A stretch of DNA of 64,000 nucleotides from Liopterus haemorrhoidalis (taxonomy: Eukaryota > Arthropoda > Insecta > Coleoptera > Dytiscidae): NCBI GenBank assembly GCA_963971575.1, contig OZ020613.1, positions 50,400,250 through 50,464,249 of the forward strand, given 5' to 3'. The notes under the pieces were generated by a model. The model saw nothing but the letters and a program-made list of their open reading frames with translations, had not been told where the DNA came from and made no database searches. This document shows, piece by piece, positions 28,547-37,589 of this stretch (position 1 is the first letter of the stretch; each line of letters opens with the position of its first letter). Position numbers and translations under genes: made by a program.

Positions 28547-29567
28547 TTAATAATAATCAACTATTACCTATTCCATTTAGAGGTTGGGATCTATGTGAGT
28601 ACCCCGTATTACCGATTTCTTCTAAACAAGTTTGGCCCATTAAATCAGCAAATTCGCTCGAGATACCTAGATATATTATTTTAGCGTTTCAAACTGATAT
28701 CAAGGGAAAAACTGAAAAAGATTCGAGCAAATTTAATCATTGTAAACTTACCGACGTAAAACTTCATTTAAATTCTGAACATTTCCCCTATGATAAATTA
28801 AATATAAATTTCGATAAAAACCAGTATACTGCACTATACGAAATGTACACAGATTTTCAAAAATCTTTTTATGGAAAAAACAATAGTTGTCCTCTACTAA
28901 ATTGGGAGGCGTTTAAAGATACGCCTTTGGTGGTTATTAATTGCTCGAAACAAAGTGAGAAAGTTAAAACCGGTTTTGATATTCGTTTAGAATTTGAAAC
29001 ATCGGAAAATTTCCCCAATCTAACCACTGCCTATTGCTTAATCTTACACGATAAAATTATTAAATATTCCCCATTAACAAATGTTGTTAACACATAAAAA
29101 TAAGGTTATATAAGGGAGTTTTGAAAAAAAATGGTTTTGAAGAATATTCATATGCATAATGCATATTAAATATATGCATTTTTAAACAACTTATAAATAT
29201 CTTGTCTGTTCTTTTTAAAAACATATTATAATTTATAAGAAATATTCTTGCAAAAATTTAAATCTTAAAAATAAAATGTATACATATGATTGAAAAAATG
29301 TGTTTTGTATTTTTTATCACTCCAACACCAACATAAGCATTTTTTACTATCGTACGAGTATGTTTATAAGATTCTTCCTACACTATTAAGATAATCCCCC
29401 TTAACGCATTGTAAGCATTAATACTGCATGCGTTTTGTAAACATCTTCCTGCAGGGGGATAACCGTAAACTTCAGTTATATATACCGAGTGTTAGATGAT
29501 ATTTAGTTCAATTATTATCAACTACTTTTCAGTGGAAAAATATTATTAATTTTTTTTTTTTTTTTAA

Positions 29568-30374
29568 ATGAACCAACAAGAACTTAATAATGCGGAAATT
29601 ATTGAAATTAGTGATAGTGAAAGTGTTAGTGACAATGATAGTTGGAGTGAAAATGATAATGTTGAAGAAAATGACTTCGATGATGGCGAAATTTATGATG
29701 AGGGGTACGAGTCGGACCATCAGCACTGGTATAATAGCAGCATAATTCGGTTAGGTAATTCTAATGAAAACAGTGTATGTTTTCTTTATACCTACAGAGA
29801 GGTAAATTTTGTTGGAACTTACCGCCGATTTTGCGCACTGTGCTTCCAGTCAGTTTTGGAAGAGGGATAGGTTTTCGCTACGACATACAGCAGGCATACG
29901 ACAATGAACCCTGCGACATGTAAGAAAAAAGTTAGTTAGTTAGTTAAAAATTGTTGGCGCACAGCAACAAAGGCTATTTGCGCCTAACGCAGCCCATTTA
30001 AATGACTAGACTATATATTAAAAACAATATATTAGACAATAAATAAATAGATAAAATCATTAAAAATTCGCATACTCATAAAATAAATAAAAGAAATCTT
30101 GCACTGACAAACACAAGAAAAAAAGCAATTATGAAGTTATAAATAATTATATATAAAAATATATTATTTCTAGCGGATGAAGCAAGCCTAGCTAGCTTAC
30201 GTTGCGATGTTTGCAGGGATTCCTTGGTGTTGGCAATCCCCACAGCCGTATGCCCCCGTTGCGTGATTACCGAGTGAGTATTAAATTATTGTTTTAACCT
30301 TTTTTGAGGGTTTTAAATTATTTTTTATATTCTATTTTTACAGAGATGATCAATACGTCACTCGGCATGAGTAG
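29568..30374 (+). pseudogene. Acidic N-terminal/Cys-rich C-terminal protein, unit a copy, with nonsense codon (three exons)
   Basis: Exon 1 runs 29568-29919 (donor GTAAGA), exon 2 30174-30273 (acceptor TTTCTAG, donor GTGAGT), exon 3 30344-30374 (acceptor TTTACAG). Phases agree across both junctions. Exon 1 encodes an Asp/Glu/Ser-rich start, then Y-E-S-D-H-Q-H-W and F-C-A-L-C-F. Exon 2 supplies two more Cys pairs (C-D-V-C and C-P-R-C), so a zinc-binding module is likely. TAG at 29868-29870 replaces the Tyr codon present in unit b. A family A fragment sits in intron 1. The protein is not one I can name firmly; some densovirus NS3 proteins have a similar plan, but that is a weak recollection. 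Confidence 0.6.
29931..30114 (-). mobile_element. Family A retrotransposon fragment (5'-truncated, 184 bp)
   Basis: The TTAG-repeat tail (29931-29944) and the first part of the family A 3' UTR are present. A target-site duplication AAGAAAAAA lies at 29922-29930 and 30115-30123. Unit b has one uninterrupted copy of that site near 31243-31251, so unit b shows the empty state. Confidence 0.85.
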
Positions 30375-30881
30375 CTTGCTAGTCTCCCCCTTAACAAATG
30401 TTGTAAACACATAAAAATAAGGTTATATAAGGGAGTTTTGAAGAAAAAATTGTTTTGAAGAATATTCATATGCATAATGCATATTAAATATATGCATTTT
30501 TAAACAACTTATAAATATCTTGTCTGTTCTTTTTAAAAACATATTATAATTTATAAGAAATATTCTTGTAAAAATTTAAATCTTAAAAATAAAATGTATA
30601 CATATGATTGAAAAAATGTGTTTTTTATTTTTTATCACTCCAACACCAACATAAGTATTGTTTACTATCGTACGAGTATGTTTATAAGATTCTTCCTACA
30701 CTATTAAGATAATCTCCCTTAAAGCATTGTAAGCATTGATACTGCATTCGTTTTGTAAAAATCTTCCTGCAGGGGGGACAACCGTAAACTTCAGTTATAT
30801 ATACCGAGTGTTAGATGATATTTAGTTTAATTATTAACTACTTTTCAGTGAAAAAATATTATTAAATTTTTTTAAAAAAAA

Positions 30882-31509
30882 ATGAACAACCAACAAGAAC
30901 TTAATAATGCGGAAATTATTGAAATTAGTGATAGCGATAGTGTTAGTAATAGTTGGAGTGAAAATGACAGTGTTGAAGACAATATAATCCCTGACTTCGA
31001 TGATGGCGAAATTTATGATGAGGGGTACGAGTCGGACCATCAGCACTGGTATAATAGCAGTATCATTCGGTTAGGTAATTCCAATGAAAACAGTGTATGT
31101 ATTCTTTATACCTACAGAGAGGTAAATTTTTTTGAAACTTACCGCCGATTTTGCGCGCTGTGCTTCCAGTCACTTTTAGAAGATGGATACGTTTTCGCAA
31201 TGACATACAGCAGGCATACGACAATGAACCCTGCGACATGTGAGAAAAAAAAGCAATATATGAAGTTCTAAATAATTACATATAAAAATATATTATTTCT
31301 AGCGAATGAAGCAAGCCTAACTCGAGCTAGCTTACGTTGCCATATTTGCAGGGATTCCTTGGTGTTGGCAATCCCCACAGCCGTATGCCCCCGTTGCGTG
31401 ATTGCCGAGTGAGTATTAAATTATTGTTTTAACCTTTTTTGAGGGTTTTAAATTATTTTTTATATTCTATTTTTGCAGAGATGATCAATACGTCCCTCCG
31501 CACGAGTAG
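30882..31509 (+). CDS. Acidic N-terminal/Cys-rich C-terminal protein, unit b copy, intact (three exons, 164 aa)
   Basis: Exons 30882-31239, 31303-31408 and 31479-31509 have consensus donors (GTGAGA, GTGAGT) and acceptors (TTTCTAG, TTTGCAG). They join without a stop, giving 164 codons plus TAG. Relative to unit a, exon 1 has length changes totalling six bases and exon 2 has one six-base insertion, all in multiples of three, so the frame is kept. The N-terminal third is acidic and Ser-rich. The rest carries Cys pairs C-A-L-C, C-H-I-C and C-P-R-C that could form a zinc finger. A TATA-like box lies near 30795. Function unknown; the position right after the capsid genes suggests a Polinton accessory gene or a recruited host gene. 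Confidence 0.65.
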
Positions 31510-31522
31510 CTTGCTGGCCTCC

Positions 31523-34500
31523 TTCTTCAATTGCTGAAAATTCATGGTCCTCAGTTTGCCCTCCCCCCATCATCGCCGCCCCCTCCACTACTTATATTTA
31601 AATATAATATAATTTTGTATATTCATAATATTCTTTTTATTTTTTTATTTTTTAAAAAAATATGCAGTATGTATGTACTACCAACCATAAACGTGGAGAT
31701 TAATGGTACAGAGTACCACACCCTATTGGACACGGCTGCGGCATATAATTGCTTACATGCCGATCTAGCTGAAACAAAAAATGAAGAGCAAAGGATGATA
31801 CCACTGGCTGCAGTTGGCCATGATATGCGAGTCTGCGGGGAGGAAACCACGCAGATCGTAATAAACGAACAAGCCAGTCAGGCGAAATTTTTGCTCTGCG
31901 AAAATCTGAGAGTAGACTGTATATTGGGCTATCCGTGGTTAACGGAAAAGCAAGCTACGTTAGACACAGGCCGAAGGTGCATGAATTTTGGCACTGGACA
32001 GCGCCATACCGTTTTTTGGCTGACATCCGACGCCTCGTCAACTACCAGCAACACGAGTCCGGCAATAGACATTGAGAAACTCGACCACGGTTTTAAAGAT
32101 GACCTAGCGGAAGGCTTTAGAAGACTTTTCCAACGCTTTCCAGCGGTGACAGATAGTCACCGACACCACGCAGGAACTAAAACTGTGCAGCATAAAATTG
32201 TCCTCAAGCACGATAACCCTATCCGTACAGCACCGTACCGGGTGAGTGATGCCAGGAGGCAGTTAATTCATCAACAAGTCGAAGAAATGCTAGAAGCCGG
32301 TATCATAGCACCTTCCACGTCACCATATTCAAGTCCGATAGTGATCGTCGGGAAGAAAGATGGAACGACAGATTTTGTATTGATTACAGAAAAATCAATG
32401 GGGCGACCGTCAGCGAATCATCATCTATGCCCATAATACAAGATACGCTGCGCGACCTCGGGAAGGCGCGTGTTTTCTCAAGTCTGGACCTTAAATCGGG
32501 ATATTGGCAGATCCCGGTTCATCCAGACTCCAAGGCGGCCACAGCGTTTTCCACACCCGATGGAGGCCATTACGAGTTTAATGTGATGCCATTCGGACTA
32601 CGCAATGCGCCTTCCACGTTCCAGAGGCTAATGACTCAGGAAGTCTTAGCCGGAAGTCTTCATGCCTTCACCAAGGTATATTTGGATGATATTATCATAT
32701 TCTCCGCAAACCATAGAGAACATCTTCGACATCTCGCGTCAGTCTTCGAGAGGCTCCAGGAACATGGACTGAGACTTGCACCGGAAAAGTGCGAGTTTGG
32801 GAAGAGTCACATCACCTATCTGGGCCATACAATCTCGGAAGATTCGACCGAGCCGCTCGAGAAACATCTGACTCAGGTTGCAGGGGCGAAGACCCCAAAG
32901 ACTCGGAAGTCGCTAAGACAGTTCCTCGGTCTCTGCAACTGGGTCAGAGACTACGTAGGCAACTTTGCCACGATGAGCGCACCGCTCACCGATTTATTAT
33001 CAACGAAGAAGCCATTTAAATGGACATGTGAAGAGGAGAACGCGTTATTTGCAGTAAAAACCGCGTTCAAGAAGCCGCTGCAACTACATCGTCCTTCGGC
33101 CAAACTTCCGTACACCTTACAGACTGATGCCAGCGGACATGGTCTCGGAGCCGTGTTGTTCCAACAAGATGAAGACCGACGCCGTATTATAAGCTACGCA
33201 AGTGTACGCCTCAACTCCACGGAGAGGAGGTACTACGTGAACGAGAAGGAATGTCTAGCATTAGTGTGCCAGTCAAGCGATACCGGCCTCTCCTGGAGGG
33301 TAGGCGTTTTACGGTAATCACAGACTCCACCGCCCTAACTTGGCTTCATAGATTTAAGGAGACCAAAGCGAAGCTCCTGCGTTGGGTTTAATTACAAGAG
33401 TTCGATTTCGACATTAAACACTGTGCAGGAAAGGACAATGAGCTTGCAGATGCCTTATCCCGACAGCCTGACAGTGATGAAACTATCCCTGAGGAGGACA
33501 CTAATAGAATGGTGCCACCAGAACGTGAACAAATAAATGTATTACTCGGAGAGGCACCTCTTCCGGAGCAAGTCCAGGCGAGTCAAGCTCCGGATGAGCA
33601 GACTCAAGCATGCCTATGGAAACTTCGAGAACCGCTGAATCCCGATAACGCTATCTTCCACGAGGCTATAGTCGAGAGGGATGGCTATGTATGGTTCATA
33701 GCACCTCCCGGTTCCAACCAGCAGTTGTTCGTACCTGAAAACATACGTGCAAAGGTAATGGCCGCTCACCACGATGACGTAGGACATCCTGGACGGGATG
33801 AAACACACCGCGCCGTCGCCCAGAGGTATGTGGACCTCATGGGGCCTTATCCAAAATCGGCCTCAGGTAGGACCCACATATTAGTGGTAACCGATACGTT
33901 TAGTAAATGGGTGAAAGCGTTCCCTACAAGAGAACCACGCTCACACATATTAGTAAAATTGATCGAAGAGAACGTGTTCGATAGGTTTGGTTATCCGAAG
34001 ATTATCCCGTCAGATAACGGGCCTCAATTCACCAGCTTTAGGTGGAAACGTGCCTGCCGCAGATGGGGTGCCACAGCCCATTACACTGGCATATATCACC
34101 CGCGGGCAAATCCTGTAGAACGGCGGAAACAGGAGATTAAGAAAGGTCTCCGTATGCGCATGCAAGGGCAGCCGCATACAAAATGTGCCTTGCATTTGCC
34201 AGCAGTTCTGAGAGATCTGCGAACCAGAAGGAATGCAGCGACCGGCTGCCTACCCAGTTTAGCGCTCCTAGGATACGAGTTGCCATTGCTAGGCGATCGA
34301 GTCCTACAGCGCCAAGATCAACTACATCACCTACAAGAAGATCGAGAAGAAAGGCTCGAAGACATCAGAGCGCATACCTTGCGCTACCCAACCCGTTACG
34401 CCGGAGGCGAAACACCCGAACCCCATGATGTCGAAGAGCCAGTCATGATCCGGGCTCATCCTCAATCCGATGCTAAGCGGAATTTAAATGCCGGCTTCCA

Positions 34501-34735
34501 CCCGAAGTTGCTCGTCCCATACAATATTCGACAACTACATTCAGGGCGGTTCTACACCGTCGACAGGAATGGAACTCCCGTCCGTGTTCCAGCCTACGAC
34601 GTGAAGCCTGCTCCACGCCCACGTTCACCAGAGGACCAGCCCCGATCACCCCTTTCCACTATAGAAGAGGAACCCCCGCCTGTTGACGAGCCAGACGCCC
34701 CGTCACCAACACCAGGGCCCTCTACAAGTGCTTGA
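31523..34735 (+). mobile_element. Ty3/gypsy LTR retrotransposon internal region (no LTRs identified)
   Basis: The protease-RT-RNase H-integrase order is that of Ty3/gypsy. The left boundary is where the Polinton tandem unit ends (about 31522). No gag, primer-binding site or 5' LTR is visible, so the element is 5'-truncated. To the right, AT-rich sequence (34736 to about 35190) may be 3' UTR or part of an LTR, but I cannot pair it with another copy. Confidence 0.82.
31531..34735 (+). pseudogene. gypsy pol polyprotein (protease, RT, RNase H, integrase), broken
   Basis: The protease has L-L-D-T-A-A-A near 31725, where D-T-G or D-S-G is usual. The RT has Y-L-D-D near 32681. RNase H shows Q-T-D-A-S-G-H near 33121. 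Integrase shows V-T-D-T near 33890, S-D-N-G-P-Q-F near 34010 and P-V-E-R-R near 34110, so its D-D-E triad survives. Lesions: a one-base frameshift near 32368 between protease and RT, another near 33268 inside RNase H, and a TAA near 33389. In addition the integrase zinc finger keeps its H-H part (H-H-D-D-V-G-H-P-G-R) but jumps straight to D-L-M-G-P-Y near 33832, losing the C-C part (about 40-60 residues). The C-terminus is Pro-rich. Confidence 0.85.
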
Positions 34736-35187
34736 CAACACGCCCCCACTCACCCCCATGGACACTAGAGTGCCGACCCCTCCCCCATGTGAGTGAAAAA
34801 CATTTTAAATTATCCCCAAAGACATTTACTTATTAAAAATCATAGTGAGAAAGACACTTTTAAATTAAAAACATTCCCCAAAAGACTTTTTTTTTTATAA
34901 AGACACAAGTGAAGTGAACTCTGACACTATTCACGAACATTAGTGTATATTGTTGTGCATTGTTGCATTTATTTTGTTTTATATTGTATTTAGTTTTAAG
35001 CAATGCTCGTTTACGGGTCACGACGAAGGAAAAATATCTCGACGTGGAGGAACTTGTTACCGCAGATATCTCGCGATCAGTTCGTCTCACCGCGATATAT
35101 CTTACGTCATTGGATTCAGCGAGTCATTTTCCATCGATCGCGACCCGTAGAACAGCTCAAAACTCGAATTTAGAGTTATTTTTAATA
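34736..35187 (+). other. Non-coding sequence between gypsy pol and the X promoter
   Basis: AT-rich sequence with Lys-codon-like A runs and no gene. It may include gypsy 3' UTR or LTR remains. No terminal TG...CA pair, polypurine tract or second copy could be recognised. Confidence 0.4.
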
Positions 35188-35300
35188 ATAAGGTCCAAAA
35201 TCCTATAACTGGGCGTGGCTTACGCCACTATTGGTTAAGCTCCTTCCCCCTCCACTCAACGAAGGGTTTATAAGCAGCTAGCGTGCTACGCTAGTCACGG
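35188..35300 (+). promoter_or_regulatory. Candidate promoter upstream of X copy 2
   Basis: A GC-box-like GGGCGTGGC (35211-35219), an inverted CCAAT-like ATTGG (35229-35233), and a TATA-like TTTATAAG (35268-35275) precede CTAGTCACGG (35291-35300). The family B fragment inserted right after this point, between the two copies of the target site. It therefore separates the promoter from the X coding remnant. Confidence 0.4.
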
Positions 35301-35847
35301 CAGTAATAGAAAAAGCAGTCTAAGCATTTCTAATAAGACCAGGATCTACACTTCTGTGATCCGACCTATACTGACGTACGCATCTTGTGTTTGGGCTTAC
35401 TCCAGTACCGCTAACATCAAGCGGTTACAGGTGTTCCAATACAAGTACTTACGTCGGGCCTCTGGCGCTGCCTGGTTTGTGCGCAACGTCGACATCAGGA
35501 ACGATTTGGGCGTGCCGAGTGTGGAAGACTTTATTCGCGCTAGCGCGGAGAAGTTCTTCCCGATCGCTCAAGTGCACCCCAATCCTACTATAGTCCGTCG
35601 ACTACGTTCCGGCCGATGTATGGAAACATCGCAGACCGCAATGTTTCCTGACAGATTGTTGATAAACGTCTATCATCTTGGATTCGCTCTGCTGTGATTG
35701 TATCATTCTTATGATAGGTCACAGTTGAACAGTATCTTGACCTACAGGAAAGGTCTATCTTTATTCCAACTTGTTAAGTTGGAATACTCAAGACACGAGT
35801 TGAGGGCTTACAGCCCGGTACTCTTCCACAGGATTGGACAAGACAAG
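35301..35847 (+). mobile_element. Family B fragment (5'-truncated, 547 bp)
   Basis: It encodes the end of the family B ORF2 (R-P-I-L-T-Y-A-S-C-V-W-A-Y, F-I-R-A-S-A-E-K-F-F), matching 16535-16880. The 3' UTR follows, ending in two ACAAG repeats. A perfect 13-bp target-site duplication, ACGCTAGTCACGG, lies at 35288-35300 and 35848-35860. The copy is clearly diverged from the one at 13032-17102, with a frameshift before the original stop. Confidence 0.88.
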
Positions 35848-35860
35848 ACGCTAGTCACGG

Positions 35861-37520
35861 TCGCTTCTCGGCAGCCGCAATAACAACTTCGCTGCTTGGC
35901 TTAGTCACCAAAGTTAAAATTATATCTCCAAAGTATTTTTACCGACGATTTAGTCGCTTCTCGGCGACCACGGCTTCGCTTCCAGGCGGCGCTAGAGAAA
36001 CTCCGACGGCTCTCGCTTCAAGGCAAGCGCTTGTTTTTCACCGACGGCTTCGCTATTAGGCGGCGCTTGTAGTTTCGACGGCTCTCGCTAAGTGGCGAGC
36101 GCTCGTTGTCGCCCCCACACTCGCTGCCAGGCAGGTGTTCCCGCCTCCTTCTACTATTCACTTCGTAATAACTAACGGACAACGGCAACATCCTGGCTGG
36201 TCGCAGAGGGAAAGCTTCGAGGGAGAGGTATAGCGCCCGTCAAGCGCTCCTTCACCGCCGCCTAATCCCAGTTGATGCTTCGAAGCCATATGCCGCCATC
36301 CCGCGGACTTTACAGAAGTACCTGCTACGCCAGGGAGACCTGAGAGCCCGATATTTCACCCCTCTAACGCCGCCACCACCACCGAGGTGCCTGCTGCCCA
36401 CAACAGCCGCCCCCGCTCATCGAAACGGCACCCAGAGGGCCACAACACATGAGCCAGCATCCTTTAAGGCATCAGCTGCTCCTCCAGCACTGCCGCCCCC
36501 GGTCCAGACAACTGCCGTCCTCAGCATCAGTTGCCGCCCCCGGGCGGAAAATATAAGCAAAGACGGCCCTGAGTCCGTGGCCGCCCTCATAGCGTTGCCG
36601 TCGCCTCCGAGGTCGCCCACAGACGCTCCGGCAGCTCCAGGCTTCCTTCCGGCCCCAACGGGACATCGTACCGGATTGTCCCCAGCCGTAGCTGTCCGAA
36701 TTGTGCTGCCGCCCCCGGACTGAAATTACGAAACGGGGCTCAAACCAGACGGCACGCTGGCCCAAGTAGGAAGGCCATCTTGATTTCGCCGCCACCGCCT
36801 CCCGTTAAACCTTCCGCCGCCCCCACAGCCAAAAAGAAGGCTAAACCGAAGATCCGCCCTGTGCAAGGCCCCCTCATCGGTTTATGCACAGCGTCTTCCA
36901 AGAAAAGAGTGCCGCCGCCGCCTCCGACATAACAAAGCTCGTGAGGGCTCGTTATAACGAGCTTTTCGGCCCGGAGACGCCGCCATCTACCCCACAACGC
37001 AAGCAGAGACCTGTTAGCCTCGCGCCAACGGCCGATATTTAGCCAGAAAGGCGAGCACTTGAACTTTTTGGCCCTATAACGCCGTCACCGCCGCCAGCCC
37101 GGCAACGGTCACCAGTTGCCCGTACGCCGACGCCGACGACTTCCTTTTCACTCTCCCCGATCCTCACCCCCCTCTTTCCCTGTCACCCCCGACATCCACC
37201 CGGTCAGAAGTCCGCTTCCAAAGACGCGGAATTGCCTCATAAAGAAGCGTCTGGACTTCTGAGCCATCTCTATTTTTATCTCTATTTGGTAACTATGTTC
37301 ATTCAGATTATTTACCTTCATCATAATAAATTATTTAACACTCTGTGTATAAATTTTTAATTAATTTTAGTTTTGTAATAAAAGATTAAATGTTTATTGG
37401 TTGTCTCTTCTCAACACCTTGAGGAAATTACGTTCTTATTTCAGGAACTTAGTGATCGTGACTCTTCAAGTCACAGAGGAAATTCTACGACCCGCTCTTG
37501 AGCTAGCCAGGTAACTGTGT
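35861..37520 (+). pseudogene. X, copy 2: unidentified Arg/Pro-rich coding remnant with 3' polyadenylation signal
   Basis: The region is GC-rich against an AT-rich background. A frame from about 36200 to 36722 contains R-Y-S-A-R-Q...V-D-A-S-K-P-Y-A-A-I...L-Q-K-Y-L...D-L-R-A-R-Y-F, which lines up with X copy 1. A long Pro/Ala-rich segment follows and ends at TGA 36720-36722. Beyond it, R-A-R-Y-N-E-L-F-G-P-E-T-P (36940-36985) and a second E-L-F-G-P-I-T-P (37055-37080) form a repeated module. Then come F-S-L-S-P-I and a terminal K-K-R-L-D-F before TGA near 37263 (in a shifted frame). AATAAA occurs near 37378. Protein family unknown. No similarity to gag, RT or transposase is evident to me. Confidence 0.5.
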
Positions 37521-37589
37521 TCAGGGATAGTGGCCTGAGGTCCTTGACCGAGGGGCATTACCTCCTGCAACATAGTGCTCTAAGTCGGC

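Larger units (their letters stand above)
25456..29097 (+). pseudogene. Polinton/adintovirus major capsid protein (double jelly roll), with nonsense codon and piggyBac insertion
   Basis: Coding sequence runs 25456-26118 and 28567-29097, split by the piggyBac element. Recognisable landmarks are the N-terminal I-K-R-V-E-W-H-N-Y-E-P-F, then G-F-A-F-L-F-D-E-I-R-Y-E, S-V-Y-D-T-A-G-W-N, L-L-L-G-F-A-E-D-Y, and after the insertion F-R-G-W-D-L-C-E-Y-P-V-L-P and T-A-Y-C-L-I-L-H-D. These match the hexon-like capsid protein of the group. A TGA at 25849-25851 interrupts the first part; the sequence reads on in the same frame. The last codons lie within a sequence that is repeated at 30386. Role by family: main shell protein. 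Confidence 0.85.
29069..31522 (+). repeat. Tandem duplication of the region after the capsid gene (two units)
   Basis: Unit a (about 29069-30385) and unit b (about 30386-31522) both begin with the last eight or so codons of the capsid gene. Each then carries TATATAAGG, a long AT-rich leader, a second TATA-like box (GTTATATATACCGAGTG, near 29475 and 30795) and a complete copy of a two-intron gene. Unit a is longer because it contains a family A fragment. Differences are scattered substitutions and small indels, so the duplication is not very recent. Confidence 0.88.

Noticed and set aside
35356..35697. Independent 113-aa gene
   Set aside because: It is the truncated C-terminal end of family B ORF2 within a 5'-truncated insertion flanked by a 13-bp duplication.
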